A stretch of DNA of 62,522 nucleotides from Gemmatimonadota bacterium (GTDB lineage: Bacteria; 4572-55; J002). Position 1 is the first letter of the stretch. Every line of letters begins with the position of its first letter. Positions 28,582 to 37,286 of this stretch are shown here, piece by piece. Both the position numbers and the translations under genes were made by a program. Location: assembly GCA_003697105.1 (NCBI GenBank), contig RFFQ01000191.1, positions 1 to 62,522 of the forward strand, in the 5' to 3' direction. The notes beneath the pieces are model-generated. The model ran no database searches. It saw nothing but the letters and a program-made list of their open reading frames with translations, and was not told the origin of the DNA.

Positions 28582-30276
28582 TCATGATGAGGTCACTGAA
28601 CCCGGTGGATTCACCGGTAGTGTGAAAAAAAAGACCGACCCTTTACCAACTTCACTTTCAACCCAGATTTTGCCATGATGCGCCTCTATGGCAAGTTTGC
28701 AAAAGGTGAGCCCTAACCCAGAGGAATATTTTTCGCCTTGAGTGCGTTGGGTTTTTAATTGTCCGAATTTCTCGAAAATCGTACTAAAATATTCTTTGGG
28801 GATTCCCCGACCTTGATCCGCTACCGAGACACAAATCTCATTTTCTTCAAATAATTGCGCCCGGATGATTACCGTGGAGTTTTCTTCCGAAAATTTGATC
28901 GCATTGCCGATTAAATTAACCAGTGTGCGCATAATCTTTTCATGGTCCATCGGAATTGCCGGTAAATGGGGATTGACATGGACCTGAATCTCAATCTGGG
29001 CATTACGGGCAGTGCCAATCACTTGAGCGACGGCGGCATCGATGACATCACCGATGAAATTGGTCTCCACGTCTAATGTCATTTTGCCTTCTTCAAACTT
29101 GGTTACATCCAGCAAATCATTGATCATCTTGAGGAGCCATTGGCTGCTTTCCACAGCGCGATCAAGGCAATCTCGCGCATCATCCGAAATATCACCTGCC
29201 ATCCCCGAAAGGACAATGTCCAGATAGCCGAGAACCGATGTTAGCGGGGTGCGGAGATCATGGACGACCATATTGACCAAATCGTCTTTCATTTTATCCA
29301 GCCGTTTTAACTGTTGATTTTTGCTCTTTAGGCTGGTAAATAGGGTGGCATTATCAATAGCGATTGCACTTTGGTTGGCAATCACCTGACAGAATTCAAT
29401 ATCATCTTTTTCAAACGGGGTACCGGTGCGCCGCCCTTTGAGCGTGATGACACCAATATTCTGTTGGCGCACTCTTAGCGGCAATACGAGGGTGGTTTCG
29501 TTGGAATCCACTTCTTCTTCATACCGTTCGCCATCCGCCACAATATTGATTTTATTGGTCTTATGAATGACCACCGGTTTGTGAGTTTTTAGTGCCTCCA
29601 CAAGCTCCGGATATTGGTCCAACGAGATAATAGACCCCAAATAACGCGGGTTTCGTTTTTGCTTATTGTAAGCCGCACGGATATGACCACGAGTTTGACT
29701 CCGATCCACTGAAATCAATGTGGCTTGTTCCACCCGCATCAATTCCACTAATTTGGAGATGGTGATCTGGAGTACCTGATTTAAATCCAATGTGGAACTA
29801 ATGGTTGTTGAAATTTCATTGATGGTCTCTAATTTTTCAATTTTGCGGTCAGAATATGTTTTTGCCGCCACAAGTGTGCGTTTTTCTTCATCTAACCGGC
29901 GGTGGACTTCCCGGCTCCGTATCAGATTTTCCACCCGTGCAACCAATTCCTTTGTATCTATCGGTTTTGTCAGATAATCATCTGCGCCGGTTGAGAGTCC
30001 GGCAATTTTATCCTGTACGCTTGTTTTTTTCGCTGTCAGTATCGCCACGGGGATGTGTTGCGTTTCGGGGTTTTCTTTCAGCTTTTTTGTGGCTTCAATC
30101 CCATCCATGCGCGGCATCATTACATCCATCAAAATGACATCCACGTCGGGTGTGACACGCTCCAAGGCTTCGATTCCATCGGTCGCCGTCAAAACCGTGT
30201 GCCCCCCTTGTTCCAGCAAATAGGTCAATAGACTAATGTTTGTTGGTGTGTCATCTACAACAAGTATTTTTGCCAT
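28582..30276 (-). CDS. Response regulator receiver-GAF-histidine kinase protein
   Basis: 564 residues, no membrane segment, cytoplasmic. The receiver domain comes first (residues 1-120: DD at 8-9, phospho-acceptor Asp51 in ILMDVMMPRMDG, Lys in LTKPI). A short coiled coil and a GAF domain (about 150-310) follow. HisKA has the phospho-acceptor His in MVVHDLRTPLTSVLGYLD. The HATPase domain shows the N box NLIGNAIKFS, G1 VADQGRGIP and G2 GLGLTFCKLAIEAHHG. A receiver placed before the kinase suggests that an upstream kinase, or the receiver's own state, gates kinase activity. The output regulator is not next to it. It has its own promoter. The GAF ligand is unknown. Confidence 0.92.
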   Translation of the reverse strand: MAKILVVDDTPTNISLLTYLLEQGGHTVLTATDGIEALERVTPDVDVILMDVMMPRMDGIEATKKLKENPETQHIPVAILTAKKTSVQDKIAGLSTGADDYLTKPIDTKELVARVENLIRSREVHRRLDEEKRTLVAAKTYSDRKIEKLETINEISTTISSTLDLNQVLQITISKLVELMRVEQATLISVDRSQTRGHIRAAYNKQKRNPRYLGSIISLDQYPELVEALKTHKPVVIHKTNKINIVADGERYEEEVDSNETTLVLPLRVRQQNIGVITLKGRRTGTPFEKDDIEFCQVIANQSAIAIDNATLFTSLKSKNQQLKRLDKMKDDLVNMVVHDLRTPLTSVLGYLDIVLSGMAGDISDDARDCLDRAVESSQWLLKMINDLLDVTKFEEGKMTLDVETNFIGDVIDAAVAQVIGTARNAQIEIQVHVNPHLPAIPMDHEKIMRTLVNLIGNAIKFSEENSTVIIRAQLFEENEICVSVADQGRGIPKEYFSTIFEKFGQLKTQRTQGEKYSSGLGLTFCKLAIEAHHGKIWVESEVGKGSVFFFTLPVNPPGSVTSS

Positions 30277-30325
30277 ATTACTTCTTTATTATGAATCGGT
30301 TAGAGAGATAATTGCGTGTGAGATT

Positions 30326-30354
30326 ATCTTAACCGAAAACACCGGTAATGTCAA
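30326..30354 (-). promoter_or_regulatory. Sigma-70-type promoter for the kinase gene
   Basis: On the minus strand, TTGACA (30354-30349), a 17-bp spacer and TAAGAT (30331-30326). Box sequences and spacing are the same as in the promoter of the cyclase gene at 14395-14423. The 327-bp gap 30277-30603 otherwise holds the nrdR promoter on the other strand and no gene. Confidence 0.75.
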
Positions 30355-30531
30355 CAGGATTTATGACATCTCATATTCATATTATAAATAGGTTAATAAA
30401 ATGTGGCTCTTCCATGATTTTGGTGGGGGTTGCTCTTGCCCCGTGTTTAATGTAAGGCTCAAAAAAAATTTAACTCTCTGATATACCAACAACTAGGGGT
30501 TATTACTTCACCTGATACTAAAATTTTGAAA

Positions 30532-30560
30532 TTGACGTACTATATATGGTATGTTATAAT
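30532..30560 (+). promoter_or_regulatory. Sigma-70-type promoter for nrdR-nrdJ
   Basis: TTGACG (30532-30537), a 17-bp spacer and a perfect TATAAT (30555-30560). The predicted start is near 30567, about 37 nt before the nrdR ATG, which has GGAGGAG upstream. Confidence 0.85.
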
Positions 30561-30584
30561 CGATCCCACTACAATATCATGTTA
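30537..30584 (+). promoter_or_regulatory. Pair of NrdR-box-like operators
   Basis: Two 16-bp sites, at 30537-30552 (core ACTATATATGGT) and 30569-30584 (core ACAATATCATGT), resemble the NrdR box ACAC-w-ATAT-AT-w-GTGT at about 12 and 10 of 16 positions. They start exactly 32 bp apart, the three-helical-turn spacing known for paired NrdR boxes. The first lies between the -35 and -10 boxes, so binding would block transcription of nrdR and nrdJ. Confidence 0.6.
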
Positions 30585-30603
30585 ATGATGGAGGAGCTAT
30601 CGT

Positions 30604-31089
30604 ATGAAATGTCCCTTCTGCGGCGGTACTGAAAATCGGGTTGTGGACTCCCGATCTAGCAAAGATGACATGGCCGTTCGTCGCCGGCGTGAATGCACCC
30701 ATTGTAGCCAACGCTTTACCACATACGAATATATTGAGGATACCCCTCTCAAGTTGATCAAGCGGGATGGACGCCGCGAACCCTTTGATCGACAAAAGTT
30801 GTTGCGGGCAATTTCCATCGCCTGTGGTAAACGACCGGTGGCAACCGCGGACATTGAACGGTTGGTAGAGTCGATTGAAAATGACCTGAAGCAACTTGAC
30901 CGGGGAGAAATCCCCTCAACCCACGTAGGCGAAGCCGTGATGAACCGCTTAAAAGAGTTAGATGAAGTCGCGTATATCCGGTTTGCGTCTGTTTACCGCT
31001 CGTTTCGGGATACCAAGGAATTCTTCAATGAATTAGAAAAGCTACTTTCCCAGCAAAAAACACGACATGCTCCGGAATTTCAAGAATAA
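30604..31089 (+). CDS. nrdR: Transcriptional repressor NrdR
   Basis: 161 residues. It begins with the zinc ribbon (CPFCGGTENRVVDSR, then CTHCSQRFTTYE) and continues with the ATP-cone domain (LIKRDGRREPFDRQKLLRAI) that senses ATP/dATP. NrdR represses ribonucleotide reductase genes when dATP is high. It sits directly upstream of nrdJ, and NrdR-box-like sites overlap its own promoter, so autoregulation is likely. Length is normal for the family. Confidence 0.97.
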   Translation: MKCPFCGGTENRVVDSRSSKDDMAVRRRRECTHCSQRFTTYEYIEDTPLKLIKRDGRREPFDRQKLLRAISIACGKRPVATADIERLVESIENDLKQLDRGEIPSTHVGEAVMNRLKELDEVAYIRFASVYRSFRDTKEFFNELEKLLSQQKTRHAPEFQE

Positions 31090-31142
31090 GTTAATTTACC
31101 ATGTTAACCCGGTCACTTTTCACGTTTAGGAGGTTCATTGGA

Positions 31143-33644
31143 ATGACAGTGCCCATGGATACCTGTAACACCGCAAATGTGCGAAATGTACTCAATGAAG
31201 TGGGGGAAAAAATTTTTTTAGACCGCTACGCCTTGAAAGATGTTGCGAAGCGCACCCTTCAAGTGGATGATACCGTCATTGTTTGTACGGATTTGAAAAC
31301 CCGGCAACGGGAAATCGGAGTAGCTCGCGGCTTGAATAACGGTCATGTGGAAGTTGAACTCCGAGATGGCTCCCGAGTAACCGTTCAACGGGAGCATGTG
31401 GATAAACCGCTGGAACTCAACCCCGCCGAGATGATCCAACGCGTTGCCCGCGGAATTGCCGCCATCGAAAAAACGGCAGATCAGCGGGAGGAGTGGCAGC
31501 AAAAGTTTGAATGGTTAATGACGGATTGGAAATTTGTGCCCGGTGGACGCATTTTAGCGGCGGCGGGCAGTGACCAACAGCTTACGTTCTATAATTGTTA
31601 CGTGATTCCTAGCCCGAAGGACTCCCGGCATGGCATTATTGAAACCCTAGAACACATGGCGGAAATTATGAGCCGGGGAGGTGGTGTGGGGATTAACGTC
31701 TCCAGCCTGCGCCCGCGCCATGCGTATGTAAAAGGTGTTAACGGGCGTTCCAGTGGCGCCGTCAGTTGGGGGGGCTTGTATAGCTTTGTGACCGGTTTGA
31801 TCGAGCAAGGCGGCTCGCGGCGCGGTGCCTTGATGCTCATCTGCAATGTTTGGCACCCCGATGTGATCGAATTCATTCATAGTAAAAAGAAGATGGGCCA
31901 GATTACAAACGCCAATATCTCCGTCGGCATTACGGATGATTTTATGGAAGCCGTTAAACAAGATGCCGATTGGGATTTGATCTTCCCCGACACCAGTGAC
32001 CCCGATTATGATGACCAGTGGGATGGTAATCTGGAGGCGTGGCGGTGTGCCGGAAAACCCGTTATTACCTACAAAACCGTAAAAGCCCGGGAATTGTGGC
32101 ACCAAATTATTGAAAGTGCTTGGGCAAGTGCTGAACCGGGTGTCTTCTTTGTTGAACGCTATAATAAAATGAGTAATTCATGGTATTTTGCGCCGATCCT
32201 TTGTACCAACCCGTGTGGCGAGCAGGGATTGCCCGCCTGGGGGGTCTGCAATTTAGGTGCGATTAACTTGGCAAAAATGGTCAAAAATGGTCAGGTGGAT
32301 TGGGATACCTTGGGCAAGTGTGTCCACTACGCGGTTCATTTTTTAGATAATGTCATTGATGCGACACCCTATTTCTTTGAGCAAAACAAAAATCAACAAC
32401 TGGGTGAGCGTCGAATCGGTATGGGGACGATGGGTCTCGGCGAGATGCTGATCCGGTTAGGAATTCGCTACGGGAGCGATGAGTCCGTGCAATTTTTGGA
32501 TACGTTGTACGAGTTCATCGCGTCTGAAGCATATCTGACCTCGGTCGAGTTGGCAAAGGAAAAAGGTGCTTTTCCAAAATTTGAGGCAGAAAAGTTCCTG
32601 CAATCCGGTTACATGCAACACATGTCAGAACGGGTGCGCCAAGCGGTTCGGGAACACGGCATTCGCAATGTTACGCTGTTAACCCAAGCGCCCAATGGCA
32701 CCACCGGTACAATGGTCAACACCAGTACCGGCATTGAACCCTACTATTACTGGACTTACTACCGGAAGAGTCGCTTAGGCTTGCATGAAGAAACGGTGAG
32801 TGTCCTGAAAGAATGGCAGGAGGAACATCCGGGGGAAAACCTGCCCGATTATTTTGTTACCGCAATGGATTTGACCCCAGAAGACCATGTGAAGGTGCAA
32901 GCCGCGATTCAGCGCTGGGTTGACTCCTCCATCTCCAAAACCTGCAACGTACCGAATTCCTACACCGTCGAGCAGACGGGAAAATTGTACGAACTGATGT
33001 ACAACCTTGGTTGTAAAGGGGGCACCATCTACCGCGATGGCTCGCGGGATGAGCAAGTACTAAATCTCAAAGAAGATGACAAAAAGAAGGTGAGTGACGT
33101 GCCGGAGGATGCGACTTCATCGGAACCCCGCCGTAAATTACGACCGGCTCCCCGCATGCGGCGTGGCGTAACCATGAGCAAACATACCCCCGCCGGTACG
33201 GCACATATCACAATGAATGATGATGATCAGGGTGAACCTTTTGAAGTGTTTGTCGAAATTGGCAAAGGCGGGAGCGACCTCAAAGCGATGTCCGAAGCGC
33301 TCGGGCGGATGATTTCGCTTGCTCTCCGCATTGAATCCGGATTGACGCCGATTGAACGTGTGGAAGAGGTTGTCAACCAATTGAAGGGTATTGGGGGCGC
33401 CAGTTCAGTCGGGTTTGGTAAAAATCGGGTTCTCTCTCTACCGGATGCCGTGGCGAAAGCACTCGAAACTCGCTACCACCTCACGGATGGCGACCATGAC
33501 GCGGAAGAAACGGCAGTACAAACCTATCTGCCGCTCAATGGCAAAAAGCCTCCAGCGGATATTTGCCCCTCTTGCGGTCAAACCTCATTGATCCGGGAGG
33601 AAGGTTGTTGCCACTGTCATTCGTGCGGCTATTCTCAGTGTTAA
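31143..33644 (+). CDS. nrdJ: Adenosylcobalamin-dependent (class II) ribonucleotide reductase
   Basis: 833 residues from the ATG at 31143, which has AGGAGG nine bases upstream; an in-frame ATG at 31101 lacks a site and is rejected. The enzyme reduces ribonucleotides to deoxyribonucleotides in the cytoplasm using a B12-derived radical. Visible are YNCYVIPSPKDSRHGIIETL, GGGVGINVSSLRPR, the active-site motif NPCGEQ and TQAPNGTTGTM. The C-terminus has paired cysteines (CPSCGQTSLI, CCHCHSCGYSQC), expected for the redox-shuttling tail. Class II reductase works with or without oxygen. No B12 riboswitch is evident upstream; control seems to be by NrdR instead. Cotranscribed with nrdR. Confidence 0.96.
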   Translation: MTVPMDTCNTANVRNVLNEVGEKIFLDRYALKDVAKRTLQVDDTVIVCTDLKTRQREIGVARGLNNGHVEVELRDGSRVTVQREHVDKPLELNPAEMIQRVARGIAAIEKTADQREEWQQKFEWLMTDWKFVPGGRILAAAGSDQQLTFYNCYVIPSPKDSRHGIIETLEHMAEIMSRGGGVGINVSSLRPRHAYVKGVNGRSSGAVSWGGLYSFVTGLIEQGGSRRGALMLICNVWHPDVIEFIHSKKKMGQITNANISVGITDDFMEAVKQDADWDLIFPDTSDPDYDDQWDGNLEAWRCAGKPVITYKTVKARELWHQIIESAWASAEPGVFFVERYNKMSNSWYFAPILCTNPCGEQGLPAWGVCNLGAINLAKMVKNGQVDWDTLGKCVHYAVHFLDNVIDATPYFFEQNKNQQLGERRIGMGTMGLGEMLIRLGIRYGSDESVQFLDTLYEFIASEAYLTSVELAKEKGAFPKFEAEKFLQSGYMQHMSERVRQAVREHGIRNVTLLTQAPNGTTGTMVNTSTGIEPYYYWTYYRKSRLGLHEETVSVLKEWQEEHPGENLPDYFVTAMDLTPEDHVKVQAAIQRWVDSSISKTCNVPNSYTVEQTGKLYELMYNLGCKGGTIYRDGSRDEQVLNLKEDDKKKVSDVPEDATSSEPRRKLRPAPRMRRGVTMSKHTPAGTAHITMNDDDQGEPFEVFVEIGKGGSDLKAMSEALGRMISLALRIESGLTPIERVEEVVNQLKGIGGASSVGFGKNRVLSLPDAVAKALETRYHLTDGDHDAEETAVQTYLPLNGKKPPADICPSCGQTSLIREEGCCHCHSCGYSQC

Positions 33645-33670
33645 ATCGATTCACGATATGGAAAACACAA

Positions 33671-33705
33671 AAGCGAGAGGTTCTTTTCTGCCTCTCGCTT
33701 TTTTT
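33671..33705 (+). terminator. Rho-independent terminator after nrdJ
   Basis: AAGCGAGAGG (33671-33680) pairs with CCTCTCGCTT (33691-33700), ten-base loop, followed by a T run. Flanking A and T bases extend the stem, so it may also serve ispG on the opposite strand. Confidence 0.9.
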
Positions 33706-33738
33706 GTGGAATCATGACGGGTTAATGGGATGTACAGG

Positions 33739-35832
33739 TTACGGGTCTTGCCACATCCCGTGCGCTTTAATCAGATCGATCAACGCCTGATCGGCTTGTT
33801 CGGTGGGGATATTGGTTTTGACCTTTTCTTTACCCACATAAAGGTCAATCTTGCCCACGCCCGATCCCACATAGCCAAAATCCGCGTCCGCCATCTCACC
33901 GGGACCGTTCACAATACAGCCCATAATGGCAATCTTGACTCCCTTAAGATGGCTGGTCTGGCTTTTGATTCGGGCAGTGGTCTCTTGCAAGTCAAAAAGC
34001 GTGCGCCCGCAAGAGGGGCAGGAGATAAATTCCGTCTTGCTGATGCGCACCCGTGCTGCTTGTAAAATTGTAAACGCTACCTGAGTGTAGGTTTTTGCGC
34101 TCCACGTGTCACATTCCATCATAATCGCATCGCCAATACCGTCACACAGCAGTGACCCGAACTCGGTTGCCGCCTGACTGACCGGCTCTAAATTCGTATT
34201 GCGATGCCGGAAACAGAGAACGAGCGGTGCATCTAGGGGCAACTGTGCCAGTGCCCGGTAATTCCCCACTTGATAATCAAACGGCTGGGTGCCATCTTCG
34301 GGATAAATGGAGACCACATGCGGCAGACCATATTCCCGGCAAAACGCATGGAGTACCTGAATTTGATCCAACAATAGGCGAAGATCACGACCTTCTACAA
34401 AGGGAAATGCCAGATGGAGTGCCGTATGGTAATCTTCAAAATCCGCTTGCATCCCCAACAGTGCCGCTTCAATTGCCTCCGTATCGTACACCACATGATA
34501 CAGTTCCGCCACTTCTGGGATGATGTGCGTCCAATCATCAAAATGGGTGGTTTTGGCAGATAGGGGTAGGTCAATACCCTCCTCATGCAACCAATCGACC
34601 AATTTTGGCAACTGATCTACATTCTCGCGTGTCACGTCTAACCGGAGTATATCGGCGTGGGGGGCGCCCTCTGTTCCGCTGGATTGCCCGATCACGTTAA
34701 GACCGGTCACTCCGGTAATTTCTCGAATTTGCCGTTTTGCCGCCTTGAGATCATCCAGTGAAATGAGCGGGGAATAGACCCGTACCAACTGCTCCCCACC
34801 GAGCGTAAATTTGCCGGTAGAGACCCCAACGGTTGGGCGGCGTTCATACTGGTAAGGGTTGAATTGCCATGTGCCGGGGGTTTGCTGGACTTCGATTGGC
34901 GGGGGAGCGGTCTGTCTGTTGGTTTGTGCCATCAACTGGTTGTACTTGGCAGCAATCTCCCGCGCCGGTTGGATTTCAAATTCGGGTTCTTCCGTCAGGC
35001 TGACACGGATGGTATCGCCGATCCCATCTTCCAGCAAAGAACCGATCCCCACTGCCGATTTGATGCGCCCATCCATGCCATCACCGGCTTCCGTTACGCC
35101 CAGATGAAACGGATAATCCATGTTTTCTGCCCGCATTCGGGCGGCAAGGAGCCGGTATGCTTGAATCATTACTTGCGGATTGCTGGACTTCATGGATAAA
35201 ATCAGATCGTGGTAATCATTTTTGATGCAAATTCGCACAAATTCTAGGGCAGATTCCACCATGCCGAGTGGCGTATCACCATACCGGTTCATGATCCGGT
35301 CTGAGAGTGAGCCATGATTGGTGCCGATACGCATGGCTCGTCCCAATCGCTTGCATTTTTCCACCAAGGGGGTAAATTTATCTTCGATGCGGGCGAGTTC
35401 GGCGTCATATTCCGCATCCGTATATTCCCGCACGGCAAACTTCTTTTTATCGGCGTAATTACCGGGGTTGATGCGGACTTTTTCCACAAAATCGGCAGCA
35501 ATCATCGCCGCTTTCGGGGTAAAATGGATGTCCGCCACCAAAGGGACGTTACAACCGCGCCGGATGAGTTCATTTTTGATAGACTCCAGATTTTGAGCGT
35601 CTTTGTTGCTGGGCGCGGTGATGCGCACAATCTGGCAACCGGCTTCCACCAGCCGTAAGGTTTGTTCGACCGTGCCCTTCGTATCCATCGTGTTGGTGGT
35701 GGTCATGGATTGGATTACAATCGGGTGATCGCCGCCAACGGGCACATCCCCGACCCTCACCACACGGGTTTTGCGCCGGATTGGACGGTACCGGTTTAAA
35801 GTATAATCTTCTGGATAAAGCGTTGGGTTCAT
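33739..35832 (-). CDS. ispG: 4-hydroxy-3-methylbut-2-en-1-yl diphosphate synthase, long form
   Basis: 697 residues. IspG (GcpE) is the [4Fe-4S] enzyme that converts MEcPP to HMBPP in the MEP isoprenoid pathway. The N-terminal TIM barrel is clear (VIQSMTTTNTMDTKGTVEQT, ADIHFTPKAAMIAADFVEKV, RINPGNY). The C-terminal cluster domain has CPSCGRTLFDLQ and GCIVNGPGEMADADFGYVG, giving the three Cys and one Glu ligands. It is almost twice the length of E. coli IspG because of an inserted domain of about 270 residues between barrel and cluster domain. This is the form found in Chlamydiae, Bacteroidota and plants, so the length is not a fusion artefact. It is convergent with nrdJ. Confidence 0.96.
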   Translation of the reverse strand: MNPTLYPEDYTLNRYRPIRRKTRVVRVGDVPVGGDHPIVIQSMTTTNTMDTKGTVEQTLRLVEAGCQIVRITAPSNKDAQNLESIKNELIRRGCNVPLVADIHFTPKAAMIAADFVEKVRINPGNYADKKKFAVREYTDAEYDAELARIEDKFTPLVEKCKRLGRAMRIGTNHGSLSDRIMNRYGDTPLGMVESALEFVRICIKNDYHDLILSMKSSNPQVMIQAYRLLAARMRAENMDYPFHLGVTEAGDGMDGRIKSAVGIGSLLEDGIGDTIRVSLTEEPEFEIQPAREIAAKYNQLMAQTNRQTAPPPIEVQQTPGTWQFNPYQYERRPTVGVSTGKFTLGGEQLVRVYSPLISLDDLKAAKRQIREITGVTGLNVIGQSSGTEGAPHADILRLDVTRENVDQLPKLVDWLHEEGIDLPLSAKTTHFDDWTHIIPEVAELYHVVYDTEAIEAALLGMQADFEDYHTALHLAFPFVEGRDLRLLLDQIQVLHAFCREYGLPHVVSIYPEDGTQPFDYQVGNYRALAQLPLDAPLVLCFRHRNTNLEPVSQAATEFGSLLCDGIGDAIMMECDTWSAKTYTQVAFTILQAARVRISKTEFISCPSCGRTLFDLQETTARIKSQTSHLKGVKIAIMGCIVNGPGEMADADFGYVGSGVGKIDLYVGKEKVKTNIPTEQADQALIDLIKAHGMWQDP

Positions 35833-35927
35833 GGTGTTGTTATCCTGATCTGAAAGCGGTAAAAGAGGGATGCCATTTAATTAAGCAAATCTTTCATGGA
35901 ACGGTGCTAGCGTGATGGTGGTGCGCA

Positions 35928-37286
35928 TCATGATGGGTGCTCTATTTCACTCAAAATGCGCTCCAGTGCCATGCTACGGGATGCCTTCAGCAAAATCAAA
36001 TCCTCTGGTGTGGCGATGTCAACCAAAATTTTTGCCGCTTCGGTAGCGGTACCAACGCAGAATACATGTTGGGAGGGTATGCCCGCCGCTAACGCACCTT
36101 GGGCGATCTGCCGGGCGAGTGCACCGACACCCACCAACCGGTCGATCTTCAGTTGTGCTACCTGTTCCCCGACCTCATAGTGAAAGCGAGGGGCGGCATC
36201 TCCCAGTTCCAACATATCTCCCAAAACGGCGATACGCTTACCCCGCACTGGTGTGATATGGAGCATCGCTAGTGAAACTCGCATGGAATCCGGGTTGGCG
36301 TTATAAGCATCGTTGATGAAGTTCAGCCCGCCGGCATGCTCCGGTTGAAAACGCATCTTTGCGGGCTGAAATTGGGAAAATCCGGCTTGAATGTGTTCGG
36401 GTGACAGCCCAAATTGGAGACCTACCGCCGCGGCGACTAAGGCATTGTAAATCATGTGCAATCCACCTTGGTTGATCTCAAATGACGCGCAAAGAGGGGA
36501 CAACCCTTTTGAGCGATACTCCACCCGAAACGTACTTTTTTCCGGTTTAAGTTGGTACTCCACAACTCGTACATCTGCCCGGGTGGTAATTCCAAATGTG
36601 ATAATTTTAGCCTTTGTTTTCCCTATTTTGCCCATCACTTCGGGATCGTCGCTATTCAACAGTGCCAGATGCTCCGGTTTAAGGGCTTGAATTACCTCAC
36701 TTTTCGCCTCGGCAATGCGTTCTTTTGTCCCGAAGAATTCGATATGCGCCGTTCCGACATTGGTGATGATGCCCACGGTGGGTTGGGCGATGGTACAGAG
36801 TTCAGCCAGTTCCCCGAAGTGGTTCATGCCCATTTCGATAACGGCGATTTCGTGTGTCGGACGGAGCTTGAGCAGGGTCAGGGGGACTCCAAAATGGTTA
36901 TTGAGGTTGCCCTCATTTTTCAGAACACGGTATTGTTGGCTCAGCACTGCCGCGATCAGGTCTTTGGTGGTCGTTTTGCCATTGGACCCGGTGATTGCGA
37001 TCACCGGAATATTGAATTGTTCGCGGTGGAGTCGTGCTAGGTCTTGCAAGCTGCGCCGGGTATCTTCAACAATGATCCGCGGTACCTCCGGGGTGGTGTG
37101 TTGATTCGCCCATGTTTGATCCACCAAAACTGCTTTTGCCCCAGCCGCTAACGCTTGCGGTATAAAATCGTGCCCGTCAAATTGCTCACCGCGAATGGCG
37201 ATGAACAGATCGCCCGGTTGCACCTGGCGCGAATCAATGGTCACCTGATTTATTCGCTTGAGTAACTCCCGAAATTCATCTTTCAT
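35928..37286 (-). CDS. murF: UDP-N-acetylmuramoyl-tripeptide--D-alanyl-D-alanine ligase
   Basis: 452 residues. MurF adds D-Ala-D-Ala to UDP-MurNAc-tripeptide, the last cytoplasmic step of peptidoglycan precursor synthesis. The N-terminal Mur domain has TIDSRQVQPGDLFIAIRGE and FDGHDFIPQALAAGA. The central ATP-binding domain has ITGSNGKTTTKDL, EMGMNHFGE and NVGTAHIEFFG. The C-terminal domain has NDAYNANPDSM and VLGDMLELG. Its ATG overlaps the alr stop by four bases (ATGA), so translation is probably coupled. It makes sense beside alr, which supplies D-Ala. Confidence 0.97.
   Translation of the reverse strand: MKDEFRELLKRINQVTIDSRQVQPGDLFIAIRGEQFDGHDFIPQALAAGAKAVLVDQTWANQHTTPEVPRIIVEDTRRSLQDLARLHREQFNIPVIAITGSNGKTTTKDLIAAVLSQQYRVLKNEGNLNNHFGVPLTLLKLRPTHEIAVIEMGMNHFGELAELCTIAQPTVGIITNVGTAHIEFFGTKERIAEAKSEVIQALKPEHLALLNSDDPEVMGKIGKTKAKIITFGITTRADVRVVEYQLKPEKSTFRVEYRSKGLSPLCASFEINQGGLHMIYNALVAAAVGLQFGLSPEHIQAGFSQFQPAKMRFQPEHAGGLNFINDAYNANPDSMRVSLAMLHITPVRGKRIAVLGDMLELGDAAPRFHYEVGEQVAQLKIDRLVGVGALARQIAQGALAAGIPSQHVFCVGTATEAAKILVDIATPEDLILLKASRSMALERILSEIEHPS

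Noticed and set aside
30277-30603. B12 riboswitch controlling nrdR-nrdJ
   Set aside because: The gap is filled by two promoters and NrdR-box-like sites, with no B12-box-like sequence.
33595-33640. CxxCH haem motif in the class II reductase (CCHCH)
   Set aside because: It is in the cytoplasmic enzyme's C-terminal redox cysteine cluster and has no export signal.
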